Source: Phytopseudomonas flavescens (GTDB taxonomy: Bacteria; Pseudomonadota; Gammaproteobacteria; Pseudomonadales; Pseudomonadaceae). From it: 55,244 bases of DNA. The notes beneath the pieces are model-generated. The model saw nothing but the letters and a program-made list of their open reading frames with translations. It did no database searches and had not been told where the DNA came from. Below, piece by piece: positions 16,752 to 24,901 of this stretch. The stretch covers positions 1 to 55,244 of the forward strand of contig NZ_FNDG01000029.1 in assembly GCF_900100535.1 (NCBI RefSeq). Direction: 5' to 3'. Within the stretch, counting starts at the first letter, position 1. Each line of letters starts with the position of its first letter. A program made the position numbers and the translations under genes.

Positions 16752-17727
16752 GCAAAGCCGGCCACCGCAAGGCGCCGCGTTGCCGCTGTGGCGTGGCGGC
16801 CTTCTGGCAGCGCTGGGCTGGATAGCCTTCGCGTTGTTCACCCGATTCTATCCGGACGGCGGCAAGCCCTGGCCCTTCACCCAGGAACTGGCGTTCTTCG
16901 CTGCGGGCGTTGGCGTGCTGCTGGCAGTGCTGGCCATCCTGCCGGGCCTGTTCGGCAGGATGGTCGAGCGTCTGCGCCCGAGCGGTGCCTGGTTGGCGGC
17001 GCTGCCCCTGCTATTGGGCATCTGGCTGCTGGTCACCGCCAAGGTGGTGGTGCTGCCGGTACCGTTCTTCGCGCCTCCCCAGGCGCTGATCGAGGTTTTT
17101 GTCGATGACTGGGCGCGCCTCGGCGAGAGCCTGCTGCATTCCCTGTGGCTGCTGGTCAACGGCGTTGTGATCGGCGGGCTCAGCGGCTTCGCAGCGGGTG
17201 TTGCGATTGGTTGGTCGCAGCGAATCGGCTACTGGGTGCATCCAGTGCTGCGCATCCTGGGGCCGATTCCTTCCACGGCATTGCTGCCGCTCTGCTTCTT
17301 TTTCTTCCCCAGCAGCTGGAGCGCCAGCGTGTTCCTGATCGCCCTGGCGACCTGGTTTCCGGTCACGGTACTGACCTGGTCCGGCGTGGCCAGCGTCGAC
17401 AGGGCCTACTACGAAGTGGCCCGTACCCTGGGTGCCAACGCGCGCTTTCTGATCTTGCGGGTGGCGATCCCGGCGGCGCTGCCACATGTGTTCGTGGGGC
17501 TATTCATGGGCCTTGGCGCGTCGTTCTCGGTGCTGGTGGTGGCCGAGATGATGGGCGTCAAGGCGGGTCTCGGCTGGTACCTGCAATGGGCTCAGGGCTG
17601 GGCAGCCTATGCCAACATGTACGCGGCATTGCTGGTCATGGCGCTGCTCTGTTCGGGGTTGATCACCCTGCTGTTTATCGTTCGTGACCGGGTGTTGTCC
17701 TGGCAGAAAGGGGGCGTGAAATGGTGA
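16732..17727 (+). CDS. ABC transporter permease, NitT/TauT type
   Basis: 331-residue inner-membrane permease. It has an extra N-terminal pair of hydrophobic helices (about residues 20-85), then the BPD_transp_1 domain with the EAA-type loop (YYEVARTLGANARFLILRVAIPAALPHVFVGL). The N-terminal extension makes it longer than the usual 250-280 residues of SsuC/TauC proteins. Start at ATG 16732 after GGAGAG; it overlaps the binding-protein gene by 20 bases. It forms the channel with the ATPase encoded next, probably as a homodimer. Confidence 0.88.
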   Translation: MPTSSLEQSRPPQGAALPLWRGGLLAALGWIAFALFTRFYPDGGKPWPFTQELAFFAAGVGVLLAVLAILPGLFGRMVERLRPSGAWLAALPLLLGIWLLVTAKVVVLPVPFFAPPQALIEVFVDDWARLGESLLHSLWLLVNGVVIGGLSGFAAGVAIGWSQRIGYWVHPVLRILGPIPSTALLPLCFFFFPSSWSASVFLIALATWFPVTVLTWSGVASVDRAYYEVARTLGANARFLILRVAIPAALPHVFVGLFMGLGASFSVLVVAEMMGVKAGLGWYLQWAQGWAAYANMYAALLVMALLCSGLITLLFIVRDRVLSWQKGGVKW

Positions 17728-18512
17728 ATGTCGCGCAAGCAATCGTGGGTCGGGAAGCCGGCATGACCCTGGAGGTTCTCGGCCTCAGCCATGCCTTCGA
17801 CCTTGGCGACAGCCGCCTGCCGGTACTCGACAAGGTCGATCTGCAACTGGCGCCCGGCGAGAGCGTCGGCCTGCTCGGCCCGTCCGGTTGTGGCAAGTCG
17901 ACCCTGCTGCGTCTGCTCGCCGGCCTGGAAAACCTGCAGAGCGGCAGCCTGCTGGCCGATGGCACGGCGATTCCGGGGCCGCATCATTCGCGGGTGCTGG
18001 TGTTCCAGGACCCGACGCTCTACCCCTGGCGCAGCGTGTGGGACAACGTGGCTCTTGGCCTACAGGCGCGTGGCCAGCTCAGGGAGCAGAAGCACCGGGT
18101 CGACGAAACCCTGCGCAAGGTCGGCCTGCTGGAGTTCCGTGATGCCTACCCGCGCCAGCTCTCCGGCGGCATGGCGCAGCGTGTGGCGCTGGCCCGCGCA
18201 CTGATCAACGAACCACGTCTGTTGCTGCTCGATGAACCTTTGGGCAAGCTCGATTCGTTGACTCGCATCGCCATGCAAAGCGAGCTTATCCGCCTCTGGC
18301 AACAACAGGCCTACAGCGCCCTGCTGGTCACCCACGATGTCGAGGAGGCGCTGCTGCTCTGCGACCGCGTGCTGGTGTTCTCGGCACGCCCGGCGCGGGT
18401 ACTGGCGGAGCTGAAGGTCGAGCGGCCCTATCCGCGTCGTCGCGACGATCCGCGGCTGCTGGAACTGCGTCATCATGCGCTGGACCTGCTGGGGCAGGGT
18501 AGCGACTGGTGA
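17721..18512 (+). CDS. ABC transporter ATP-binding protein, NitT/TauT type
   Basis: 263-residue ATPase. Walker A GPSGCGKST is at about residues 53-61, the signature LSGGMAQRVALARAL in mid-protein, Walker B LLLLDEPL, and the H-loop histidine in VTHDVEEALLL. It energises the permease at 16732-17727. ATG 17721 overlaps the permease stop (ATGGTGA); an internal ATG at 17763 would lose 14 residues that are not part of the fold, so the true start could be either. Last gene of the operon. Short inverted repeats such as AGCCGT/ACGGCT follow the stop, without a T-run. Confidence 0.9.
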   Translation: MVNVAQAIVGREAGMTLEVLGLSHAFDLGDSRLPVLDKVDLQLAPGESVGLLGPSGCGKSTLLRLLAGLENLQSGSLLADGTAIPGPHHSRVLVFQDPTLYPWRSVWDNVALGLQARGQLREQKHRVDETLRKVGLLEFRDAYPRQLSGGMAQRVALARALINEPRLLLLDEPLGKLDSLTRIAMQSELIRLWQQQAYSALLVTHDVEEALLLCDRVLVFSARPARVLAELKVERPYPRRRDDPRLLELRHHALDLLGQGSDW

Positions 18513-18893
18513 CTGCACAGGCGACCGGTAGCCGTACAGGTCGCTCACGGCTGTAGCTTTCCACTCCTGGGGCGCGCCATCGATGGATAACTTGGCATTT
18601 TCCCAGCAGCCGGGTGCTCAACCCTGCTTCCCATGCTCTCGTGGACTGCACATGGCGGGGCGACTACCTGCAAGGGCAGGCCACACAGCGCCTGCGCCTG
18701 CGATAACGCGCCAACACGACACAACGCCGCACGTGACGGCCTGTCGCGCGGCAACCGACCACGGCGGCAAGCGCCGAGACGGGGCGTAGTCTTTCGTTGA
18801 TCGATTGATCCAGATCAAGACGCTTTTCGCTCTGTCTGGGTTGCAGATAACTAGAAAATCGATAACCGATAACCTGATCGAGGGGACGCTCCC
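18513..18893. other. Intergenic region upstream of cioA
   Basis: 381 bases without a credible gene. The first part has weak inverted repeats after the ABC operon (GCGACC/GGTCGC). The last 100 bases hold the Anr-type box and the cioA leader, which includes a tandem GATAACC. Confidence 0.6.
18805..18818. promoter_or_regulatory. Anr/FNR box (TTGATCCAGATCAA)
   Basis: A perfect TTGAT-N4-ATCAA palindrome centred 82 bases before the cioA start. This is the consensus site of Anr, the Pseudomonas FNR homologue. In P. aeruginosa Anr represses cioAB at low oxygen. The arrangement here predicts the same oxygen control, although the sign of regulation cannot be told from the site alone. Confidence 0.8.
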
Positions 18894-20339
18894 ATGTTCG
18901 GCCTAGAGGCTTTGGATCTCGCGCGCATCCAGTTCGCCTTCACCATTTCCTTCCATATCATTTTCCCGGCCATCACCATCGGCCTGGCCAGTTACCTGGC
19001 GGTGCTCGAGGGCCTGTGGCTGAAGACCGGCCAAGCGGTGTACCGCGACCTCTACCATTTCTGGGCGAAGATCTTCGCCGTCAACTTCGGCATGGGCGTG
19101 GTGTCCGGGCTGGTGATGGCCTACCAGTTCGGCACCAACTGGAGTGCCTTCTCGGACTTCGCCGGCTCGGTCACCGGGCCACTGCTGGCCTATGAGGTGC
19201 TCACCGCATTCTTCCTCGAGGCGGGTTTTCTCGGTGTCATGCTGTTTGGCTGGAGCCGCGTCGGGCCGGGGCTGCACTTCTTCTCGACGATCATGGTGGC
19301 GATCGGCACGCTGATCTCGACCTTCTGGATTCTCGCCTCCAACAGCTGGATGCAGACGCCCCAGGGCTTCGAGATCGTCGACGGCCGGGTGATTCCCGTG
19401 GATTGGTTCGCGGTGGTGTTCAACCCCTCGTTCCCCTACCGCCTGGCGCACATGGCCACTGCCGCGTTTCTCGCCACCGCGTTCTTCGTCGGCGCGTCGG
19501 CGGCCTGGCACCTGCTGCGTGGGCGCGACACCCCGGCGATGCGCAAGATGTTCTCCATGGCGCTGTGGATGGCCCTGCTGGTCGCCCCGGTACAGGCGGT
19601 GATCGGCGACTTCCATGGCCTCAATACCCTCGAGCATCAACCGGCGAAGATCGCCGCCATCGAGGGCCACTGGGACAACAGCTCCGGTGAGCCGACGCCG
19701 CTGATCCTGTTCGGCTGGCCGGACATGCAGCGCGAGGAAACCCGCTTCAAGGTCGAGGTGCCGTACCTGGGCAGCCTGATCCTGACTCACAGCCTCGACA
19801 AGCAGGTACCCGCGCTGAAGGAGTTCGCCAAGCAGGACCGGCCTAACTCGACCATCGTCTTCTGGTCGTTTCGGGTGATGGTCGCCATGGGCATGCTGAT
19901 GATCCTGGCTGGGCTCTGGAGCCTCTGGCTGCGCTGGCGCGGCAGCCTCTACCAGTCGCGCCCGTTCCTGTATTTCTGCCTGTGGATGGGGCCGTCTGGC
20001 CTGATCGCCATCCTCGCCGGCTGGTTCACCACCGAGATCGGCCGCCAGCCCTGGGTGGTCTACGGGTTGATGCGCACCGCCGACGGCGTGTCGATGCACA
20101 GCGCGGCGCAACTGGGGATCACCCTGGTGCTGTTCGTGGTCGTCTACTTCGCCGTGTTCGGCGCCGGCATGAGCTACGTGATGCGCCTGGTGCGCAAAGG
20201 GCCGGTCAGCGGCGAAGGCGATCATCAGCATGACGGCGGGCCGGGAACCCGGCACACGCAGGCGCGACCATTGTCCGCCGCGAAGGAAGGCCTGGACGAC
20301 AGCGATTCGATCACCAGCACGGCGACCGGGAGGGCATGA
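18894..20339 (+). CDS. cioA: Cyanide-insensitive terminal oxidase subunit I (CioA)
   Basis: 481-residue bd-type ubiquinol oxidase subunit I, with about nine transmembrane helices. The axial-ligand region SFHIIFPAITIG with H21 and the GRQPWVVYG motif near 390 are clear. The periplasmic Q-loop is short, as in CioA-type oxidases and unlike E. coli CydA. It oxidises ubiquinol and reduces oxygen without a heme-copper centre, allowing respiration in the presence of cyanide. The hydrophilic C-terminus after residue 435 is rich in His, Gly and Asp (GEGDHQHDGGPGTRH). GAGGGG precedes ATG 18894. Followed by cioB with a 2-base gap. Confidence 0.93.
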   Translation: MFGLEALDLARIQFAFTISFHIIFPAITIGLASYLAVLEGLWLKTGQAVYRDLYHFWAKIFAVNFGMGVVSGLVMAYQFGTNWSAFSDFAGSVTGPLLAYEVLTAFFLEAGFLGVMLFGWSRVGPGLHFFSTIMVAIGTLISTFWILASNSWMQTPQGFEIVDGRVIPVDWFAVVFNPSFPYRLAHMATAAFLATAFFVGASAAWHLLRGRDTPAMRKMFSMALWMALLVAPVQAVIGDFHGLNTLEHQPAKIAAIEGHWDNSSGEPTPLILFGWPDMQREETRFKVEVPYLGSLILTHSLDKQVPALKEFAKQDRPNSTIVFWSFRVMVAMGMLMILAGLWSLWLRWRGSLYQSRPFLYFCLWMGPSGLIAILAGWFTTEIGRQPWVVYGLMRTADGVSMHSAAQLGITLVLFVVVYFAVFGAGMSYVMRLVRKGPVSGEGDHQHDGGPGTRHTQARPLSAAKEGLDDSDSITSTATGRA

Positions 20340-20341
20340 CC

Positions 20342-21349
20342 ATGGGTATCGATCTTTCCGTCATCTGGGCGGTGATCATCGTCTTCGGCGTGATGATGTA
20401 CGTGATCATGGACGGCTTCGACCTGGGCATCGGCATCCTCTTTCCGTTCGTGCCGGACAAGGGCGAACGCGACGTGATGATGAACACCGTGGCACCCGTG
20501 TGGGACGGCAACGAAACCTGGCTGGTGATGGGCGGTGCCGGGCTGTTCGCCGCCTTCCCGCTGGCCTACTCGGTGGTGCTCAGTGCCTTGTATCTGCCAT
20601 TGATGCTGATGCTGCTGGGCCTGGTGTTTCGCGGCGTGGCCTTCGAGTTCCGCTTCAAGGCCAGGGATCACAAACGGCATATCTGGGACAAGGCCTTCAT
20701 CGGCGGCTCGCTGGCGGCGACCTTCTTTCAGGGCGTGGCGCTGGGGGCTTTCATCGAGGGTATTCCGGTCGAAGGCCGGGCGTTTTCCGGCGGCTCGCTG
20801 GACTGGCTGGCGCCGTTCCCGCTGTTCAGCGGCCTGGGCCTGATCGCCGCCTATGCGCTGCTCGGCTGCACCTGGCTGATCATGAAAACCGCAGGGCGCC
20901 TGCAACAACAGATGCACAGGCTGGCCCGGCCCCTGGCGCTGCTGTTGCTGGCCGTGATCGGCATCGTCAGCCTGTGGACGCCACTGTCTCAATCGAGCAT
21001 TGCCGAGCGCTGGTTCAGCCTGCCCAACCTGTTCTGGTTCCTGCCCGTGCCGCTGTTGGTGCTGGCGACCTTCTTCCACCTGCTGCGCTCGGTGGCCAAC
21101 CACGACAACAGCAAGCCATTCGTACTGACCCTGGTGCTTATCTTCCTTGGCTACAGCGGCCTGGGCATCAGCCTGTGGCCGAACATCGTGCCCGGCTCGC
21201 TGACCCTCTGGCAGGCCGCCGCGCCCCCGCAGAGCCAGGGCTTCGCCCTGGTCGGCGCACTGTTCATCATTCCGTTCATCCTCGTCTACACCGCCTGGAG
21301 CTACTACGTATTCCGCGGCAAGGTGACGCCTGACCAGGGGTACCACTGA
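20342..21349 (+). CDS. cioB: Cyanide-insensitive terminal oxidase subunit II (CioB)
   Basis: 335-residue polytopic partner of CioA with the MDGFDLGIGILFPF motif early and the DGNETWLVMGGAGLFAAFPLAY block typical of CydB/CioB. Start set at ATG 20342 because GGGAGGG is 8 bases upstream; ATG 20336 would leave almost no spacing. Its stop overlaps the start of the small DUF2474-type gene (TGATG), so the three genes form one translationally coupled unit. Confidence 0.92.
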   Translation: MGIDLSVIWAVIIVFGVMMYVIMDGFDLGIGILFPFVPDKGERDVMMNTVAPVWDGNETWLVMGGAGLFAAFPLAYSVVLSALYLPLMLMLLGLVFRGVAFEFRFKARDHKRHIWDKAFIGGSLAATFFQGVALGAFIEGIPVEGRAFSGGSLDWLAPFPLFSGLGLIAAYALLGCTWLIMKTAGRLQQQMHRLARPLALLLLAVIGIVSLWTPLSQSSIAERWFSLPNLFWFLPVPLLVLATFFHLLRSVANHDNSKPFVLTLVLIFLGYSGLGISLWPNIVPGSLTLWQAAAPPQSQGFALVGALFIIPFILVYTAWSYYVFRGKVTPDQGYH

Positions 21350-21492
21350 TGAACAAGGCCACGGAAAAGAAACCCCTCTGGCAACGCATCGCCTGGCTGG
21401 CCGGCATCTGGACGGTCAGCGTGCTGAGTTTGGGGCTGGTGTCGTACTTGTTGCGGCTATTCATGAGTGCGGCGGGGTTGAGTACGCCGTAA
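21349..21492 (+). CDS. DUF2474-type small membrane protein (putative Cio accessory subunit)
   Basis: 47-residue protein: a basic N-terminus (MNKATEKKPLWQRIAWLAG) followed by one transmembrane helix (IWTVSVLSLGLVSYLLRLFM) and a short tail. DUF2474 proteins are encoded next to cyanide-insensitive oxidases and resemble in size and topology the CydX/CydS subunits that stabilise bd oxidases. The ATG overlaps the cioB stop by one base. I infer that it is a structural subunit of the CioAB complex. Confidence 0.8.
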   Translation: MNKATEKKPLWQRIAWLAGIWTVSVLSLGLVSYLLRLFMSAAGLSTP

Positions 21493-21501
21493 CGCCGCCC
21501 C

Positions 21502-21600
21502 GTAGGGTGGATCGGGGCGCATAGCTGACGCTTTATTCATCCACCAAGGGATCAACCGTGAAAACGGTGGACAAGCTTCGCGTTGTCCACCCTACTTGCT
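21502..21600. repeat. Hairpin pair (types A and B) of a REP-like family, copy 1
   Basis: Type A: GGTGGAT (21506-21512) pairs with ATCCACC (21539-21545), preceded by GTAG. Type B: GGTGGACAA (21566-21574) pairs perfectly with TTGTCCACC (21583-21591) around the 8-base loop GCTTCGCG, and is followed by CTACTTGCTGC. The same two hairpins, with type B identical in stem and loop, recur at 24516-24688. They lie between the cio operon and the convergent TSUP gene and could serve as a bidirectional terminator. Confidence 0.8.
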
Positions 21601-21660
21601 GCAACCCGCTTCGCCGCCCTTGAATCACACAAGCCGTGCGGCGAAACAGGTGTGCCATCC

Positions 21661-22440
21661 CTAGCCAGGCCCGGCGACGAAATAGCGCCCCACCAGAACG
21701 ATGCCGCTGGCCAGCACCAGCCAGGTCACCAGGCGCACGAAGCGCTCGCGGGACATGTTCAGCGTCAGGCGACGGCCCACCCACAGGCCCAGCGCCATGG
21801 CCGGCAGCAGGCAGGCGGCGAGCAACAGCAGCGCCGCGTCGGCGTACACCCCGGCGATCAGCAGCAACGCCAAGCGTATCAGCGTGCTGCAACTGATCAG
21901 CGCGCTCTGAGTCGCCCGGGCCTGGTCCTTGTCGGGGAGACGCGCATTCAGGTAGATCGCATAGAGAAACCCGCCGCTGCCGAACAACGCCCCGAACAGG
22001 CCGCCGACCACCCCCGCTGGCACGGCCCAGCGTGGTGACAGCGTGGCTGGGCGCACCGTTGACGCCAGGCTGTAGAGCGCGTAGGCGGTCACGAAGACGC
22101 CCATCGCCAACAGCAGTAAGTCTGACTTCAGGCTGAGCAGAAAGACCACGCCCAGGGTGCAGCCCAGCGCCATGCAAGGTAGCAGGCGCAGCAACTCGCG
22201 GCGCGCCACGTCCTGGCGCGACGGCAGCAGGTTGCCGAGCGCGGCGACGAAGTCCAGCAGTACCAGCAGCGGGATGATCTTCGCCAGCGGCATGACGTGC
22301 AGCAGCAACGGCGCCGCCACCAGGGCAGTTCCGAAGCCGGCGATACCGAAGACCACGTAGGCGCCGGCCAGGGTCACGGCGATCAGCAGCCAATCCATAG
22401 GTGAGAACGGCAGCGAAGCGAACAGTGCAGCGAGATCCAT
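21661..22440 (-). CDS. TSUP (TauE/SafE) family permease
   Basis: 259-residue inner-membrane protein with about eight helices and the duplicated glycine-rich motif of the family (GIAGFGTALVAAPLLL near residue 32, and GGLFGALFGSGGFLYAIYL near 145). TSUP proteins move sulfite, sulfonates, sulfoacetate or other organic anions, often out of the cell. Substrate not assignable. It is divergent from the LysR gene at 22544 across 103 bases carrying a long inverted repeat, so that regulator probably controls it. Confidence 0.85.
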   Translation of the reverse strand: MDLAALFASLPFSPMDWLLIAVTLAGAYVVFGIAGFGTALVAAPLLLHVMPLAKIIPLLVLLDFVAALGNLLPSRQDVARRELLRLLPCMALGCTLGVVFLLSLKSDLLLLAMGVFVTAYALYSLASTVRPATLSPRWAVPAGVVGGLFGALFGSGGFLYAIYLNARLPDKDQARATQSALISCSTLIRLALLLIAGVYADAALLLLAACLLPAMALGLWVGRRLTLNMSRERFVRLVTWLVLASGIVLVGRYFVAGPG

Positions 22441-22484
22441 CGGGTGCCGTCCATGCAGGGTATCTGCGCATACTCTAGCGGTGT

Positions 22485-22530
22485 TCGAGATATGCCGACC
22501 AATATGATAAAAGTCCTTTTGCTATCTCGA
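22485..22530. promoter_or_regulatory. Inverted repeat in the TSUP/LysR intergenic region
   Basis: TCGAGATA (22485-22492) and TATCTCGA (22523-22530) are perfect 8-bp inverted arms separated by 30 AT-rich bases, in a 103-base divergent promoter. LysR-type regulators often bind two half-sites in such regions. It may be the operator for the LysR gene and the permease. Confidence 0.5.
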
Positions 22531-22543
22531 TAAGGCATGACTC

Positions 22544-23422
22544 ATGGTCTCTACACGGCAGTTGCACTATTTCGTCGCCATCGTCGAATGCGGCAGTTTC
22601 AGCGCTGCCGCCGAGCGCCTGTTCATCGCTCAGTCGGCCCTGAGCCGGCAGATCAAGGCGCTGGAGGACCAGCTGCAGGCCGCGCTGTTCCTGCGCACCG
22701 CACGCCAGCCGGTGCTGACGGATGCCGGCGCGGCCTTCTTCGCCCGCGCCAGCAGTTTGCTCACCGAGCTGCAGGCCGCCAGCCAGCAGGCCCTGGAAAT
22801 CGCTCGCGGACAACGCGGTACCCTGCGCCTCAACCATTCCAGTACGGTGCCGCTGAGCGGGTTGCTGATGGAACGGTTGGCGCGCTACCTGGCCGCGCAC
22901 CCGGACGTACGCATGGAAATCGCCCAGCAATCTTCGGAGGCTCAACTACAGGAACTGAGCGAGCGACGCCTGGACATCGGCCTGATACGCCTGCCCGTGC
23001 TACGCCAGCACGACGGTCTGGTCCTGCACGCCCTGTTCGACGAGCCCATGCTGCTGGCCGTGGGGGACCAGCACCGCCTGGCGCAAGCCTCGTCGGTGAG
23101 CCTTGCCGAGCTGCGCGACGAATCCTTCGTTTCCATTCCTCATCCGCAACGCGGTGGGCTCAGTTACAGGGCGGTCGAGCTCTGTACCCGTGCCGGCTTC
23201 TACCCGCGTGCCGCGCGCGTGGTGTCGCGCAAGACCACCCAACTGCAACTGATCCAGGCAGGCTTCGGTATCGCCCTGCTGCCGCTTAGCATGCAGGCCA
23301 TCACGCCGACCGGCGTTCGGCTGATCGCCCTGGCCGACGAGGACTGTCGCACCACCGTGGCCCTGGCCTGCCGCCAGAATGACAATGCACTGGTTCGGCA
23401 ATTTGTCGATCAATACCGCTAG
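22544..23422 (+). CDS. LysR-family transcriptional regulator
   Basis: 292-residue regulator: winged HTH in residues 1-60 (QLHYFVAIVECGSFSAAAERLFIAQSALSRQIKALE) and a periplasmic-binding-like effector domain from about 90 to the end. The second HTH helix (AQSALSRQIKALE) is canonical. The ribosome site before ATG 22544 is weak. Divergent to the TSUP permease, with a shared inverted repeat between. Ligand unknown; a small organic acid or sulfonate would suit the permease family. Confidence 0.88.
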   Translation: MVSTRQLHYFVAIVECGSFSAAAERLFIAQSALSRQIKALEDQLQAALFLRTARQPVLTDAGAAFFARASSLLTELQAASQQALEIARGQRGTLRLNHSSTVPLSGLLMERLARYLAAHPDVRMEIAQQSSEAQLQELSERRLDIGLIRLPVLRQHDGLVLHALFDEPMLLAVGDQHRLAQASSVSLAELRDESFVSIPHPQRGGLSYRAVELCTRAGFYPRAARVVSRKTTQLQLIQAGFGIALLPLSMQAITPTGVRLIALADEDCRTTVALACRQNDNALVRQFVDQYR

Positions 23423-23588
23423 AGGCGCCGGGGCGTTGGCGACCTTTGCGCGGGCATTCCGGTGCTATTCAGCGCCACGACAGCTAGGCCTGATACAGCG
23501 GGCAGAGTGCTCTGGCAGTACGCTCTTGCCGATCGGCCGCCCCTCCTGTTCCTGATGGGCCAGCATGCTCCGCGTCGGAACCCTCCAA

Positions 23589-24380
23589 TCACTGCGCCGG
23601 CACCGCCAGCCAATGCCCCAGGGTTTTCTGATACGCGCCGGTGGCCTTGCTCAAATGCAGCCACTGATCGACGTAGCTCTTCCAGGTCATGTCGTCGCGG
23701 GGCAGCAGGTAGGCCTTCTCGCCGTATTGCATGTAGTTGGTCGGGTTGACGGCGCACAGGCCGGGCATGCGTTTCTGCTGGTACAGGGCCTCGGACGAAT
23801 CGGTGATCATCACGTCGGCGCGCTTATCCAGCAGTTCCTGGAAGATGGTCTTGTTGTCATGGAAGCCCAGCTGAGCCTTTGGCAGAAAAGCCCGCGCGAA
23901 GGCTTCGTTGGTGCCGCCGGCCGGCTCGATCAGGCGCACCGACGGCTGGTTGATCTGCTCGACGGTCTGGTAACGTGACACGTCTTCGCAGCGCACCAGG
24001 GGAATCTTGCCGTCGACATCCAGCGTGCTGCTGAAAAAGGCCTTCTTCTGGCGCTCCAGCGTCACCGAAATGCCGCCCATGCCGATATCGCACTTGCCCG
24101 CCACCATATCCGGCATCAGGGTTTTCCAGGTGGTCGGCACCCACTGCACCTTGACCCCGAGGCTTTGCGCGAGCGACTGGGCCATTTCGATATCGATGCC
24201 TTCGTACTCGCCATCCTGGCGCAGAAAGGTATACGGCGTGTAATCACCCGTGGTGCACACCGCGAGCTGTCCCTCCTCCAGCACCTTGTCCAGATGCGAT
24301 GACGTTTCCTGGGCCTGGACAAAACCCGACAGCCCGATAAGCAAGGTGGTGATGGCGCTGAGGGTCAGGTTTTTCATCAT
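23589..24380 (-). CDS. PheC-like periplasmic cyclohexadienyl dehydratase / family 3 binding protein
   Basis: 263-residue secreted protein; signal peptide to about VQA (residue 23). The fold is that of amino-acid-binding proteins (TTGDYTPYTF, GIDIEMAQSLAQSLGV, DIGMGGISVTLERQKKAFFS). It is closer to P. aeruginosa PheC than to ordinary binding proteins: PAGGTNEAFAR matches the NPGGTNEKFAR segment of PheC that carries catalytic-site residues, and KAYLLPRDD...YVDQWLH also matches. It may dehydrate arogenate/prephenate in the periplasm, or be a non-catalytic homologue. There is no ABC permease next to it, which favours an enzyme. Start ATG 24380 (or 24377); ribosome site weak. Confidence 0.7.
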   Translation of the reverse strand: MMKNLTLSAITTLLIGLSGFVQAQETSSHLDKVLEEGQLAVCTTGDYTPYTFLRQDGEYEGIDIEMAQSLAQSLGVKVQWVPTTWKTLMPDMVAGKCDIGMGGISVTLERQKKAFFSSTLDVDGKIPLVRCEDVSRYQTVEQINQPSVRLIEPAGGTNEAFARAFLPKAQLGFHDNKTIFQELLDKRADVMITDSSEALYQQKRMPGLCAVNPTNYMQYGEKAYLLPRDDMTWKSYVDQWLHLSKATGAYQKTLGHWLAVPAQ

Positions 24381-24901
24381 GAGTCGATGCTCGCGGTTGT
24401 GAGGAGGGGCAATCTTGCAAGACACAGTAAGGACGAGGCGCCCCGCAGCCAAGCCCCGGAGCAAGGCACTGACCCCAGGCTAACCCGAGTTCATTCGGGA
24501 CAATGTTTTGAAAATGGTGGACAAGCTTCGCGTTGTCCACCCTACGGATGTCCTTCGACTTGCTGCGTGGAAATGCAGACTTGACGCTCCGCGTAGTATT
24601 TATGAGCCGAACTGACAATGCCTCGGACGCGTCCTGTTGAGACGTTTCCATGCAGCAAGTAGGGTGGATGACGCTCTTTTCATCCACCATTGCAATACTG
24701 AAAAGCATGCTGCCTAACCGGGAGATCATTACTTATCAGGGTGCGGTCTTGCTGTTAATCGCGCACGAATACAAAAAACGCTTCCGACACTACGCTATCA
24801 AATAGCCATCCGTCTAAGGCATGCTCGCCGGCGCTCTGGTTGCCTCATCCCGGCACTTATTCCCATACTGACTCCCTATGCCGCCTACCAAGGGAGCCCC
24901 C
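24381..24901. other. Long intergenic region rich in palindromes
   Basis: 521 bases without a credible gene. The central part holds hairpins B and A and a 103-base segment bounded by 16-bp inverted repeats (see the separate entry). The last 200 bases include AT-rich promoter-like sequence for the TldD-like gene and a GGGAGC ribosome site. Confidence 0.6.
24516..24688. repeat. Hairpins B and A flanking a 103-bp segment with 16-bp terminal inverted repeats
   Basis: Type B stem: GGTGGACAA (24516-24524) with TTGTCCACC (24533-24541). Type A stem: GGTGGATG (24663-24670) with CATCCACC (24681-24688). Between them ACTTGCTGCGTGGAAA (24558-24573) and TTTCCATGCAGCAAGT (24645-24660) are inverted copies with one mismatch. 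The CCCTACTTGCTGC edge seen at 21591-21602 is the reverse complement of the GCAGCAAGTAGGG edge here. The unit looks like a small non-coding mobile or REP-derived element; no ORF is inside. Confidence 0.7.

Noticed and set aside
18903..20255. 450-codon open frame on the minus strand opposite cioA
   Set aside because: It is the antisense shadow of cioA: composition is His/Arg/Glu-rich without any domain, and the plus strand encodes a clear oxidase subunit.
21502..24688. CRISPR array suggested by recurring hairpins
   Set aside because: Only two to three copies at irregular spacing, no spacers of uniform length and no cas genes; they are REP-like repeats.
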